Assembly: GCA_947466075.1 (NCBI GenBank)
Contig: CANIBP010000024.1
Location: forward strand, 18,792 to 82,791
Origin: Verrucomicrobiaceae bacterium
GTDB taxonomy: Bacteria > Verrucomicrobiota > Verrucomicrobiia > Verrucomicrobiales > Verrucomicrobiaceae
DNA: 64,000 bases
Direction of reading: 5' to 3'
The notes under the pieces were generated by a model that did no database searches, was not told where the DNA came from, and was given only the letters and a program-made list of their open reading frames with translations. Below are positions 25,725-34,536 of this stretch, piece after piece. The translations under genes and the position numbers were made by a program. Each line of letters begins with the position of its first letter. The stretch's first letter is position 1.

Positions 25725-26852
25725 ATGTCAGAAGATTCAGCCAAGATTGAACTGCCCCAGCTCAGACGCCGTCGCAGGCAGAACAAATGGATCTGGGTGT
25801 TGTTTCCGCTCGTGACGATTATCGTCGCGTTCACTCTCTGGCAGGTGGTGCTGGTCATCCAGATCGCAATAAAGAAATCTGTTCATGAAGAAGTGGAGGG
25901 GATGCCTTCAAAAAAGGTTGGGGGGCAGTCTATGCCAGTTGAACCGGCCGCGTCCTCAGTCACGAAGCCTGCGACCACGCTTCTCAACGCCATGCCAGGA
26001 ATTAAAACATACGCGCCTCCACCTGCCGCTCCAAAGAAGGAAACAGATGCAGCGAAAAAAGCGGCAGCGGCAGCGGCACTTAAAGCGGCGGCGGTTGAAC
26101 TCGAAGGTAAAATGAAAAAGGACAGCGATGAAGCCAAAGCGGAGGTGACCGAGGCCACGGCGAAGGACATCGGCCTGCGCTCCGAGGTGAAAGAGAATTT
26201 TCGCATCGTGGCACGCATGATGAAGGAATTTCTCCTTGCCCGCAGTGAAAGTGAAATCGAGCCGCTCATCCGCCGTCCTTTTGAGGTGATGCCAAAATAC
26301 CGGGAGTGGACGACGGCGGTGCCCGTCCAGCCAGCGGCGCAGTTCCAGATCAACCCCAAGTTCATCACCACTGACCGCTATTTTTTGGTCGGGGTGCCGA
26401 TGGGGGATGGCTCCTCACGGTTGGCCGCGTTCGAAAAGCTGGGCAAGTCCACCTTCCGTCTCGACTGGGAGAGCTTTGCCGGGTGGTGCGAAAGCCGCTT
26501 TGTCGGCGTTTCCAAACTCGCATCAAACCGTCAGGTGCTCATGCGGGTGAATGCCCAGCGCTCGGCATCGATACCACCCTTTCCAGTCAAAGAGGGCGGA
26601 CTGTCCTTCACGCTTTCGCACCCGGACGAGCAGGCCACCCTCAGCGCCTACCTACCCGCCGAGGTCTTGACCCAGGGTGACAAGGCGGCCCGCTACTTGG
26701 CAGGCATGCAGAAGCGCGGGATGGTGACGCTGAAAATCTATGTGGATGATGAATGCCGCACGCATGGCTGGGCCAAAATCGCCGCTGTGCCCAATGTCGG
26801 ATGGGTGAGCGATCTGCAGATGGAAACCGGCAGCACCATTCTGTCGAAGTAA
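25725..26852 (+). CDS. single-pass membrane protein of unknown function
   Basis: A 375-residue protein beginning MSEDSAKIELPQLRRRRRQ, chosen at ATG 25725 rather than the GTG two codons upstream. Residues about 22-45 form one membrane helix after an arginine cluster, so the C-terminus is probably periplasmic. A low-complexity Pro/Thr/Ala stretch and a charged Ala/Lys helix (about 95-150) lead to a globular C-terminal domain of about 220 residues (NFRIVARMMKEFLLA, then FRLDWESFAGWCESRF). The domain is unknown to me. It lies in the block of exported genes between DUF1549 and the PEP-CTERM proteins. Confidence 0.75.
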   Translation: MSEDSAKIELPQLRRRRRQNKWIWVLFPLVTIIVAFTLWQVVLVIQIAIKKSVHEEVEGMPSKKVGGQSMPVEPAASSVTKPATTLLNAMPGIKTYAPPPAAPKKETDAAKKAAAAAALKAAAVELEGKMKKDSDEAKAEVTEATAKDIGLRSEVKENFRIVARMMKEFLLARSESEIEPLIRRPFEVMPKYREWTTAVPVQPAAQFQINPKFITTDRYFLVGVPMGDGSSRLAAFEKLGKSTFRLDWESFAGWCESRFVGVSKLASNRQVLMRVNAQRSASIPPFPVKEGGLSFTLSHPDEQATLSAYLPAEVLTQGDKAARYLAGMQKRGMVTLKIYVDDECRTHGWAKIAAVPNVGWVSDLQMETGSTILSK

Positions 26853-27078
26853 CCCTGCCTGTTCTGGGGTGACCCGTCCGATCAGGAAAAATTGGCACGC
26901 GGGAGTCGGCACATTTTTGCAACAGCTTCGTCGCCTGCGGTGCCTTTGATCCGGTATGCCATGCAACAATATCGTTGCCATTCACCCGGTTTCCCTAGTG
27001 AAGCGTGGTCGGCGCAGCTTCCGTTCCGGTTTCGTTGCTTGGGAAATAACCACGCTGAAGCCATAGGCGACCCGTCAT

Positions 27079-27112
27079 GAAACGCCGCCGCATTCCGAAG
27101 TGGCGGCGTTTC
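27079..27112. terminator. perfect 11-base hairpin upstream of the PEP-CTERM gene
   Basis: Arms 27079-27089 and 27102-27112 (GAAACGCCGCC and its complement) around a 12-base loop. It lies 226 bases after the preceding stop and 36 before the next ATG, with only TTTC in the 3' arm and no U-tract. It may terminate the upstream gene or be a leader hairpin of the downstream one. The rest of the gap from 26853 to 27148 shows nothing I can support. Confidence 0.55.
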
Positions 27113-27148
27113 AAGCACTCCCACCCCAAACACTCCGCACTCTTGATT

Positions 27149-28792
27149 ATGAAATCCAAGATCACACTCACCTCCCTTGCCGCAGCCCTGCTGCTGGCAG
27201 GTGCTGCGCATGCGCAGACCTACGTCACCGGATCCAGTTCGTCCGCCGCTCCTTACCTGATCGGTCTTCAACCCACCCTGACCACCTACTCGGTTCTCAC
27301 CGCAGGCGACACCATCGGCGGCTATAGCATGGCCGGCATTCCCGACGGCCTCGGTGCCTTCCAGTCTGCCACCGACATCACCAACGGCACCTTCACGCTG
27401 CTGATGAACCACGAGCTGGGCAGCACAGTGGGTGCCACCCATGATCATGGTGCCATTGGCTCCTTCGCTTCCATCTGGACCATCAACAAGAATACGCTCA
27501 CCGTCACCGCTGGCGACGACCTGATCAAAAGCGTTTATGGCTGGGACAAGGCCAATCAGCAGTTGAACACCACCGCTTCATCAAACGTGGCCTTCAACCG
27601 CTTCTGCTCGGCGGATCTTCCTGTCGAGACAGCGTTCTACAATGCCGCCACCGGTCTGGGCACGCAGGACCGCATTTTCATGCATGGTGAAGAAGGCGGC
27701 AGCACTGCCTGGCTGCAGGCCACCGCTGTCACCGGCACGGATGCAGGCAAGAGCTTCACGCTTGGCAAGTTCAATGTGAGCACCGCCAGCGCAGGTGCTG
27801 CAAATGGCACTGTGGGCGCATGGGAAAACGCCCTCGCCAACCCGTACGCCCAGGATAAAACCGTGGTGATTGGCACCAACGACGGCGGCACCAACATCAT
27901 GGCCAACTCGGTTGGGGTTTACGTTGGCACCAAAACAAGCTCCGGCACCGCAGCCGACAGGGCTGGCCTTACCAATGGCACGCTTAAGTTCGTGAACGTT
28001 ACTGGCTTTGCCGATAGCAGCGCGACAACCATTGACGAATTGTCCAGCACCACAACGCGTGCGAACGCCATGACCGGCGTCCGGAACTTTACCCTGAGCG
28101 ATACCGCCTCCACAACGTTCTCCCGCCCCGAAGACGGTGCCTGGAACCCCAACAACCCCAACGAGTTTTATTTCGTCACCACGGATCGTCTCGACACCAA
28201 TGATGGCGGTGCTGGTTATTCTAATGCTACAACCATCAATGTTGCTGCAAACTCCCAGACCGGCCAAACCCGCCTCTGGAAGATGACCTTTAGCGACATC
28301 ACCAATCCTGATGCGGGTGGCACGATTGAAGCCGTCGTTGATGGCGACACGGTGGGCGGGGAGAAAGTGAACATGTTCGACAACATTTCCTTCGGCAGCG
28401 ACGGCACCATCATGCTGGTGGAAGACGTGGGCAACGCTTCGCACAACGGCAAAGTGTGGTCCTACAATACCGCCACCGATACGCTCACCTTGGTGGCGAA
28501 ACATGACCCCAATAAGAATGGCGATGTCGGCGTTAATCCTACCACCCCCTTCAGCCGAGACGAAGAATTCTCCGGTGTCATCGACATCACGGACATCATG
28601 TCCACCAGCACTCTCACTGACGCTAACAAAGGCCGCTGGTATGCCTTGGTGGACCAGCAGCATTACGCTGTCGCTGGTGATCAGGTGGAAGGTGGTCAGT
28701 TGCTCGTCGTGCATGCCGTTCCTGAGCCTTCCCGTGCACTCCTGGCTCTGATCGGCTTCAGCGCCCTGCTGTTCCGCCGCCGCCGCGCCTGA
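27149..28792 (+). CDS. PEP-CTERM protein with a PhoX/DUF839-like propeller
   Basis: A 547-residue secreted protein. The signal peptide (MKSKITLTSLAAALLLAGAA, cleavage near HAQ) starts at ATG 27149. The body resembles the DUF839/PhoX alkaline phosphatase-like fold: LLMNHELGS, FNRFCSADLPVETAFYN, MHGEEGG, and FSRPEDGAWNPNNPNEFYF. The C-terminus is a canonical PEP-CTERM sorting signal: VPEPSRALLALIGFSALLF then an arginine cluster, so the protein should be processed by an exosortase, which is not encoded in this window. Phosphatase activity is not assured. Surface or exopolysaccharide association is the usual interpretation. A strong terminator follows. Confidence 0.88.
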   Translation: MKSKITLTSLAAALLLAGAAHAQTYVTGSSSSAAPYLIGLQPTLTTYSVLTAGDTIGGYSMAGIPDGLGAFQSATDITNGTFTLLMNHELGSTVGATHDHGAIGSFASIWTINKNTLTVTAGDDLIKSVYGWDKANQQLNTTASSNVAFNRFCSADLPVETAFYNAATGLGTQDRIFMHGEEGGSTAWLQATAVTGTDAGKSFTLGKFNVSTASAGAANGTVGAWENALANPYAQDKTVVIGTNDGGTNIMANSVGVYVGTKTSSGTAADRAGLTNGTLKFVNVTGFADSSATTIDELSSTTTRANAMTGVRNFTLSDTASTTFSRPEDGAWNPNNPNEFYFVTTDRLDTNDGGAGYSNATTINVAANSQTGQTRLWKMTFSDITNPDAGGTIEAVVDGDTVGGEKVNMFDNISFGSDGTIMLVEDVGNASHNGKVWSYNTATDTLTLVAKHDPNKNGDVGVNPTTPFSRDEEFSGVIDITDIMSTSTLTDANKGRWYALVDQQHYAVAGDQVEGGQLLVVHAVPEPSRALLALIGFSALLFRRRRA

Positions 28793-28824
28793 GTGGTGCG
28801 TTGACGTTTTAATGCTTTATTCCT

Positions 28825-28858
28825 AACGGGCCTCCCGCTTCACAGTCGGAGGCCCGTT
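28825..28858 (+). terminator. terminator after the DUF839 PEP-CTERM gene
   Basis: Perfect 11-base stem (28825-28835 with 28848-28858, AACGGGCCTCC and complement), 12-base loop, a short T run at its end. It is 33 bases after the stop and 31 before the next ATG. Confidence 0.75.
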
Positions 28859-28889
28859 TCATGAAAAAGCTGCACCACAGCATCCTCTC

Positions 28890-29660
28890 ATGCGCTCTAC
28901 TCTCCTCCTCTTGGTGCTGGCTTATTATGTTCTGCCAGCGCATTTGCAAGGTGCCACAGTGGTCCTATCAGCTTCTCGTGACACAGCCTTGTTTGAGCAA
29001 AACTCCAATTACAACCTCGGCAGCAATGATTTGATCGCAGGCGTCACGGCACGCTATGACCAGCGGGCTCGTTCGTTGATTCAATTTGACGTGACCGCGC
29101 TCATTCCTGCTGGAAGCGCGATCACTGGAGCCACCCTGGAGCTCAATCTCATATCACAAGCCGCATCTCACAGTCCGGGCAGCTACCAACTGCGCAGATT
29201 CCTGAAAGACTGGCAGGAGGGAGTCGTCACGGTAAAAAACGGCTCCACCGCTGCTGCTGGAGACAGCACCTGGAACAGTCAGTTCCAGGGTACAACATTG
29301 TGGAGCACACTAGGTGGGCAGGCTGGTGTTGAATACGCAGCAACGCCTAGCGCAGTGGGAACCAGCGTGGATGTCGGCGCGGGCCTTTACTCCTTTGCCA
29401 CCAATTCCGCCCTGATCGCTGATGTGCAAGCCTGGCTGGACACCCCCTCTGCAAATTACGGCTGGTATCTGCTAACAAGCGACGAGTCCGTTTGGGGCAA
29501 TGCGCGGCGTTTTGCGGCTTCTGAAAATGCCAATGCTACTCTCGCTCCGCGTTTGGTCATCAATTACACCGCCGCGCCGGAACCTTCCCACGGCCTGCTG
29601 CTGCTGGCAGGAATCGGTGGTCTGGTCTGCCGTCGCTCACGCCGCCGGTGCCAGGCTTGA
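28890..29660 (+). CDS. PEP-CTERM protein with a DNRLRE domain
   Basis: A 256-residue exported protein with a signal peptide (MRSTLLLLVLAYYVLPAHLQ) and a beta-rich DNRLRE-type domain: TALFEQNSNYNLGSNDLIAG, then ARSLIQFDVTALIPAGSAI and ATLELNLI. The C-terminus is a PEP-CTERM signal (APEPSHGLLLLAGIGGLVC followed by RRSRRR). DNRLRE domains are extracellular adhesive or carbohydrate-associated modules. It is flanked on both sides by strong hairpins and so is probably transcribed on its own. Together with the preceding gene it makes a pair of exosortase substrates. Confidence 0.85.
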   Translation: MRSTLLLLVLAYYVLPAHLQGATVVLSASRDTALFEQNSNYNLGSNDLIAGVTARYDQRARSLIQFDVTALIPAGSAITGATLELNLISQAASHSPGSYQLRRFLKDWQEGVVTVKNGSTAAAGDSTWNSQFQGTTLWSTLGGQAGVEYAATPSAVGTSVDVGAGLYSFATNSALIADVQAWLDTPSANYGWYLLTSDESVWGNARRFAASENANATLAPRLVINYTAAPEPSHGLLLLAGIGGLVCRRSRRRCQA

Positions 29661-29706
29661 GGTATTGCCCGATTCCCGTCCGCTACATGGACTTTCCTGC
29701 CCGCCG

Positions 29707-29740
29707 GGGCTGATCTTGCCCGAAACAGCAAGATCAGCCC
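29707..29740 (+). terminator. terminator after the DNRLRE PEP-CTERM gene
   Basis: Perfect 13-base stem (29707-29719 with 29728-29740, GGGCTGATCTTGC and complement), 8-base loop, followed by TTCCTT. It lies 46 bases after the stop and 55 before the DUF1501 ATG. Confidence 0.8.
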
Positions 29741-29795
29741 TTCCTTGTCGTACATGCCGCTGAAATTGACATCCAACACTCACCCCTAGCACATC

Positions 29796-31271
29796 ATGTT
29801 CCGCATCCCTGGCGTTCCCGGCAAAGACCTTTGTGACAAGCATCTCGGCTTCTCGCGTCGCGACATCCTGCGCGTCGGCGGCGGTTCGATGATGGGCCTC
29901 ACGCTCAACAACATCCTCCGTGCTCAAAGCGCCAGCGCCGCCACCGCACCTGCGGGCGCAGGCCGTGCTGGCTGGGGCAAGGCCAAGCATGTGCTCATGA
30001 TTTACCTCCAGGGCGGCCCGAGCCATCTAGATCTCTGGGATCCGAAAGAAAACGTGCCTGACAAGGTGCGCAGCGCCTTCAACACGATCCCGACGAAGGT
30101 TCCTGGCAAGCACTTCACCGAGATCCTGCCAAAACTCGCGCAGGTGAACGACAAGTTCACCATGATCAATTCGATGAGCTACACGCCGAACGGTCTCTTC
30201 AACCACACGGCGGCCATCTACCAGATCATGACCGGCTACACGACGGACAAGGTCAGCCCGTCCGGCCAGCTTGAACCGCCGAACGCAAAGGACTTCCCGA
30301 ACTTCGGCAGCAACATCGTGCGCCTCAAGCCGCTGAAGGAACCAATGCTCCCATTCGTTCAGTTACCACGGCCGTTGCAGGAATCCAACGTCGTCGGCAA
30401 AGGCGGCGGTGCCGGTTTCCTCGGCAAGGCCTACGATCCTTACACGCTCTTCCCCGATGGCGATGATCTCGACATGGGCAAGATGGACCGCATCAAGATC
30501 GACGACCTTCAAATGCGTCCCGACCTCTTCAGCGTGCGTTTGGAGCGCCGCGCGAAGCTGCGTGATGCCATCGATCACCAAATGCCCGCCATTGAGGCCG
30601 CCACGAAGGATCTCAGTCTCGACAGCTACTACAGCCAGGCCTTGAACCTCATCTCCAGCGGCCGTGCGCGTGACGCTTTCGCGCTCGATCGCGAACCCGT
30701 GTCGATGCGCGACCGCTATGGCCGCAACACCTTCGGCCAGAGCTGCATGCTCGCCCGCCGCCTGCTCGAAGCCGGCACCCGCGTCGTCGAAGTCATCTGG
30801 CCCAAGGTCGCCAACTCCGACAACCACTCCTGGGACCATCACGTCGGCCTCACCACACGCATGAAGACCCAGAGCGGTCCCATGCTCGACCAGGGCCTCA
30901 GCGCGCTGTTTGCCGACCTCGACTCTAGCGGCCTGCTTGATGAGACCATGGTGGTCGTCCTCGGTGAATTCGGCCGCAGCCCCGAAAAAGGCGTGTCCAC
31001 CTCCGGCAACGGCAACAGCGCCGACGGTCGCGACCACTGGCCATACTGCTACACCGCCATCGTCGGTGGTGCCGGCATCAAGCGCGGCTACATCCACGGC
31101 AAATCCGACGCCACCGGCTCCGCCCCGGCTGAAGACGCCGTGCATCCCACCGAACTCCTCGCCACCATGTACCACGCCGTCGGCATCGACCCCGAGACGA
31201 TTGTTTACAATCATCTCAACCAGCCGCGTGAACTCGTGAAGGCCAAGCCGGTGACGAAGCTGTTTGCGTAA
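29796..31271 (+). CDS. DUF1501 protein with Tat-type leader
   Basis: A 491-residue protein of the DUF1501 family, whose fold is related to alkaline phosphatase/sulfatase. The N-terminus has a twin-arginine leader (FSRRDILRVGGGSMMGL, about residues 19-35), then the family motif VLMIYLQGGPSHLDLWDPK. Later motifs are conserved: GQSCMLARRLLEAGTRVVEV, DNHSWDHH, VVVLGEFGRSP and DGRDHWPYCYTAIVGGAGI, with His and Asp residues that would bind metal. DUF1501 genes are usually directly downstream of DUF1549/DUF1553 genes; here three other genes intervene. No biochemical function is established. Confidence 0.93.
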   Translation: MFRIPGVPGKDLCDKHLGFSRRDILRVGGGSMMGLTLNNILRAQSASAATAPAGAGRAGWGKAKHVLMIYLQGGPSHLDLWDPKENVPDKVRSAFNTIPTKVPGKHFTEILPKLAQVNDKFTMINSMSYTPNGLFNHTAAIYQIMTGYTTDKVSPSGQLEPPNAKDFPNFGSNIVRLKPLKEPMLPFVQLPRPLQESNVVGKGGGAGFLGKAYDPYTLFPDGDDLDMGKMDRIKIDDLQMRPDLFSVRLERRAKLRDAIDHQMPAIEAATKDLSLDSYYSQALNLISSGRARDAFALDREPVSMRDRYGRNTFGQSCMLARRLLEAGTRVVEVIWPKVANSDNHSWDHHVGLTTRMKTQSGPMLDQGLSALFADLDSSGLLDETMVVVLGEFGRSPEKGVSTSGNGNSADGRDHWPYCYTAIVGGAGIKRGYIHGKSDATGSAPAEDAVHPTELLATMYHAVGIDPETIVYNHLNQPRELVKAKPVTKLFA

Positions 31272-31286
31272 TCGTTTTTAACTCAT

Positions 31287-31322
31287 GCAAAAAGGCAGGG
31301 CGCATTAGCCCTGCCTTTTTGC
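31287..31322. terminator. bidirectional terminator
   Basis: A perfect 15-base stem (31287-31301 with 31308-31322, GCAAAAAGGCAGGGC and complement) with a 6-base loop. Its A-rich left arm and T-rich right arm make it work in both directions, between the convergent DUF1501 (stop 31271) and lipocalin (stop 31344) genes. Confidence 0.9.
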
Positions 31323-31343
31323 GTTTAATCTGGCTTGTGACAC

Positions 31344-31883
31344 TTACTTCGTTCTTTGCGGCACTTTAGCCAATAGTCGTGTGTCGTATCCCTGCTTCGC
31401 CATCCGCTCCAGAATGCCACGATATGTTGCTTCATCGATCACCGGCTTGCGACTAAGCACCCAGGCGAGTTTGCGTGAGGGATAGCCGATCACGCTCCAT
31501 TCATAATCCTTGTCGAGATCAATGATGAGATACGGTACCCGCAGCGGCCAAATAAACTGCACGCGCCATTCGGCATTGGTCGATTTATTGTGCACCCGCG
31601 CCACGCCTTTCCACTGCTCCAGCGGCGCATCAAGGCTGCCACGGCGAAACAGGAAGATGTTGTCCATTTTGCCATCGGGACGCAGCGCGTAGCGGTCCAG
31701 TGTCCCGACCTTGCCTTTTTCCAATGAGTAAGGGATGTGCGCAAAGACAAACCAATCGCCCACATAGCGGGTCAGATCGACGTGAGACACAGTTTTCAGC
31801 GGAGCGGGTTTCATGGAGGTGCAAGAATTGAGCGTGAGCAGCGAAATGAGCAGTAAGCTCAGGATTCGTAATGGAAAGTGCAT
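31344..31883 (-). CDS. blc: lipocalin-family lipoprotein
   Basis: A 179-residue lipocalin like Blc, an outer-membrane lipoprotein that binds lysophospholipids or fatty acids. The N-terminus is a lipoprotein signal (MHFPLRILSLLLISLLTLNS then Cys21). The mature domain has the lipocalin G-x-W motif as RYVGDWFVFAHIP and later YEWSVIGYPSRKLAWVLSR, typical of the Blc branch. The frame remains open upstream to 32378, but that part is antisense to the DUF2071 gene; ATG 31883 is clearly the start. It diverges from DUF2071 with 57 bases between. Confidence 0.9.
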   Translation of the reverse strand: MHFPLRILSLLLISLLTLNSCTSMKPAPLKTVSHVDLTRYVGDWFVFAHIPYSLEKGKVGTLDRYALRPDGKMDNIFLFRRGSLDAPLEQWKGVARVHNKSTNAEWRVQFIWPLRVPYLIIDLDKDYEWSVIGYPSRKLAWVLSRKPVIDEATYRGILERMAKQGYDTRLLAKVPQRTK

Positions 31884-31940
31884 GCCAGATGAACGAATCC
31901 GGTTGGCACATAGGCGCGAATACCATCGTATCATCTGCAC

Positions 31941-32678
31941 ATGCCAGTCACGCCCACGCTCGAATCCCGCCTCGCTGTCCGCCAGCGCCCTACACGCGCC
32001 CATGTGATGCTGCAGCGCTGGGAAAGCCTGATCTTTCTCCACTGGCGCTGGGATGCGGCTGAAATCCAGCGCACGCTGCCGCCAGGCTTGTTCGTGGATA
32101 CTTTTCAAGGCGACGCATGGCTTGCCATCGTGCCATTCTTCATGCGTGGCATTCGCCCGCGCTTCTGCCCGCCGGTGCCGGGCATCAGCGACTTCCTCGA
32201 ACTCAACGTGCGCACCTACGTCCACGATGAACAAGGCCGCCCCGGTGTGTGGTTCTACTCCCTCGACTGCAATCAACCGCTCGCTGTCTGGACTGCACGC
32301 ACCTTCTTCCACCTGCCGTATCAACACGCCCGCATGCAGGCGGCGGTGAACGAAAACGAGATCGACTACATCTGCCATCGTCGTGGTGAGTCAGCGCAAT
32401 CAAGATATAACTACCAAGTTTCGCACGAAACACACGCCGCAGAGCCCGGCTCGCTCGAATTCTTCCTCGCTGAGCGCTACCTGCTCTTCTCCAAATCGCC
32501 TCGTGGCATCCGCTGCGGTCAGGTAAATCATGTTCCGTATCCCCTTGCGGAGGCCAAGCTGGAGGCGTGGGATGTGAAACCTCTGCTCCAGGCAGGCTTC
32601 ACTGATCCAAGCCGTCCACCCGATCACATCATCGGCTCACCGGGCGTTGATGTGCGCGTATATCCGCTCACCGCATGA
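31941..32678 (+). CDS. DUF2071 (YqjF-like) protein
   Basis: A 245-residue cytoplasmic protein of the DUF2071/YqjF family, with family motifs WESLIFLHWRWDAAEIQRTL (about residues 27-46), FQGDAWLAIVPFFM and ELNVRTYV, then VWFYSLDC. The fold is related to acetoacetate decarboxylase-like proteins, but no activity is established. The stop overlaps the stop of the convergent gene by 11 bases. No operon partner is visible. Confidence 0.85.
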   Translation: MPVTPTLESRLAVRQRPTRAHVMLQRWESLIFLHWRWDAAEIQRTLPPGLFVDTFQGDAWLAIVPFFMRGIRPRFCPPVPGISDFLELNVRTYVHDEQGRPGVWFYSLDCNQPLAVWTARTFFHLPYQHARMQAAVNENEIDYICHRRGESAQSRYNYQVSHETHAAEPGSLEFFLAERYLLFSKSPRGIRCGQVNHVPYPLAEAKLEAWDVKPLLQAGFTDPSRPPDHIIGSPGVDVRVYPLTA

Positions 32679-33255
32679 AGACCGTGATGCCTTCATCGAC
32701 CAGAGGCTTCACAGCGCGCAGTTTTTTATCGCTCGATGAGAGTTGTTTGTCCCCTTGCAAGTAGTCCGGCACCTCGTCAGAAGAAGGACTGAAGCGAATG
32801 CTCGCTTTCGCATCGAGCTTGCCGCCTTTGAAGTTCGCGTAGCCACCGTAGTCCCAGCTAAAGCCAGCAATCTGGAACGGCTTGCCATTGATCTTCTCAA
32901 CTTCTTCGACGGTCATCCCGCTCTTCAGGCCGTTGTCAAACTTCCAGGCTTTGCCGATAACACGGATGTCGAACACGACCTTGGTCTTCTCATTCTCAGG
33001 ATCCCACACTATCTCCAGTTCGCGATCCGTCTCAGCAAACAGCTTCGCACCTTCGATCTCCTCGCCTTCGGCACCTGGGAGCTTCTGTAACTTCAGATTT
33101 TTCTTCCCATAGGCACGCTCGATATCCGTGCTCGTCATGCCGGGTTTGATCAAACCCACACGCTTGCCCAGCACGATGGTGTTGTCGGCAGGATCAAACT
33201 CATCCGCACTGAGGATAGTAGCGAACGAGGCCAGAAAAAGAAGCAGGAAGCGCAT
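32668..33255 (-). CDS. small exported protein of unknown function
   Basis: A 195-residue protein with a signal peptide (MRFLLLFLASFATILSAD) from ATG 33255. The mature part is about 175 residues and includes GLIKPGMTSTDIERAYGK and DNGLKSGMTVEEVEKINGKP, two segments of the type found in SmpA/BamE-like or outer-membrane-associated small domains; this similarity is only suggestive. The gene follows the family 1 glycosyltransferase gene by 39 bases on the same strand and may belong to that operon. Confidence 0.7.
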   Translation of the reverse strand: MRFLLLFLASFATILSADEFDPADNTIVLGKRVGLIKPGMTSTDIERAYGKKNLKLQKLPGAEGEEIEGAKLFAETDRELEIVWDPENEKTKVVFDIRVIGKAWKFDNGLKSGMTVEEVEKINGKPFQIAGFSWDYGGYANFKGGKLDAKASIRFSPSSDEVPDYLQGDKQLSSSDKKLRAVKPLVDEGITVFMR

Positions 33256-33294
33256 GGGCCAAATACATCGAAAACTGCCCGTGAGATCAAGCAA

Positions 33295-34536
33295 TCATTT
33301 CCCGAGCCGTGCTTCGATCCAAAACATCAAATCATCAGCACACCGAGCTTTGCCCACATGTTGTAAACAAGCCCTTGCGGCGTTGGCAAACGCGGCATCA
33401 TGCAGCAGGCGCTGCAACTCGTGTGCCACCCGCTTGGGCGTGAACTGCCGCACGCTGAGGCCCAGTCCTGCACCAAGACCTTCTACGCGATCCGCGTTGT
33501 CCGGTTGATCGTGCGCCATGTGCATGATGAGCTGCGGCACTCCGGTAGCGAAGGCCTGGGACATCGTGCCGATGCCGCCGTGATGCACAAACACACTCGC
33601 CTGCTTCAGCAGCGTGCTGAACGGCGCATAATCGACGGTCAGAATGTTTGCGGGCAAGTTGGGCGGCACCTGTTTCGGCTCACGGGTCACAAACACCGCT
33701 CGGCAGCCGATGCGCTGCACCGCTTCTGCCGCGACGGCGAAGAAACGTGAGGCCTGCACGTTCGCGCTGCCCGGTGTGAAGACGACGGGCTTTTCACCTG
33801 CGGCGAGAAACGCCTGCAACTCCGGCTGGAGTGCCTGCTCGGTGGCGAGATCTTCGAGTGGGAAGGTCCATTGCAGCAGATTCGCCGGCCAGTCGGGTTG
33901 TGGCTTAGCAAACCATTCGGGAAAAAGCGCCAGCACGCCATCCGGCGAGTCCCACCACTCTCGCCACAGGCTGCGAGGCGGTTTGACACCATTGGCTTCA
34001 CAGATGCGCCTCACTTTGGGCAACGCAAAGAGATCGACTGGATTCGGCAGCGAAAACAGCAGGCGTTTGAACCACACTGGCATATGGCGGAGTATGCGCA
34101 TCGCCGGATGCAGCAGCGGTGTCTCATGCACGCTCAGAAACACGGCAGGCTGCAAATGCACAGTAATCAGTGGCGTGCCGTGCTTTTCACGTGCGAGGCG
34201 CGCAGCGAATGCAGTAACCGGCGCGAGCATCAGATCGACCTTCCCACACTTCTCGATGGCAGCGAGATAAGGCCCCACAGAGTTCGCCGCGAATTCAAAC
34301 ACGACCTTCGTGCCAATTCCAAGCTTCCAGATGCGCGGATCGCGGATCATGGTCTCGAACTCGTCTTTCTCGCCCAGCGGGATGAAGTTCAGCCCCGCCT
34401 TGCGTGCCTGCTCTTCAAACAAACACGCCGTGATCATGGTCACACGATGCCCACGTGCCATGAGATGCCGCCCCAGCCAAATGAAGGGAAATACATCACC
34501 GGCGCTGCCGAAGGGAAGGAGGAGAATCTCAGCCAT
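33295..34536 (-). CDS. family 1 glycosyltransferase (UGT/MGT-like)
   Basis: A 413-residue GT-B glycosyltransferase resembling the macrolide/sterol/flavonoid UDP-sugar transferases. The N-terminus MAEILLLPFGSAGDVFPFIW matches the acceptor-side fold. The C-terminal donor-binding motif reads FVHHGGIGTMSQAFATGVPQ, then MAHDQPDNADRVEGLGAG, the HGG and D-Q pair typical of the family. The acceptor is probably a lipid or another hydrophobic molecule, by family habit. Its start overlaps the end of the LplT-like MFS gene by 8 bases. Confidence 0.85.
   Translation of the reverse strand: MAEILLLPFGSAGDVFPFIWLGRHLMARGHRVTMITACLFEEQARKAGLNFIPLGEKDEFETMIRDPRIWKLGIGTKVVFEFAANSVGPYLAAIEKCGKVDLMLAPVTAFAARLAREKHGTPLITVHLQPAVFLSVHETPLLHPAMRILRHMPVWFKRLLFSLPNPVDLFALPKVRRICEANGVKPPRSLWREWWDSPDGVLALFPEWFAKPQPDWPANLLQWTFPLEDLATEQALQPELQAFLAAGEKPVVFTPGSANVQASRFFAVAAEAVQRIGCRAVFVTREPKQVPPNLPANILTVDYAPFSTLLKQASVFVHHGGIGTMSQAFATGVPQLIMHMAHDQPDNADRVEGLGAGLGLSVRQFTPKRVAHELQRLLHDAAFANAARACLQHVGKARCADDLMFWIEARLGK

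Noticed and set aside
27077..27148. Extended start giving an N-terminal MKRRRIPKWRRF for the DUF839 PEP-CTERM protein
   Set aside because: These codons are produced by the hairpin at 27079-27112. The signal peptide begins at ATG 27149.
27581..28714. 377-codon minus-strand ORF in the DUF839 gene
   Set aside because: It is a mirror of a well-supported exported protein, with no domain of its own.
31884..32378. Upstream extension of the lipocalin frame
   Set aside because: It is antisense to the DUF2071 gene; the lipobox and ATG 31883 define the start.
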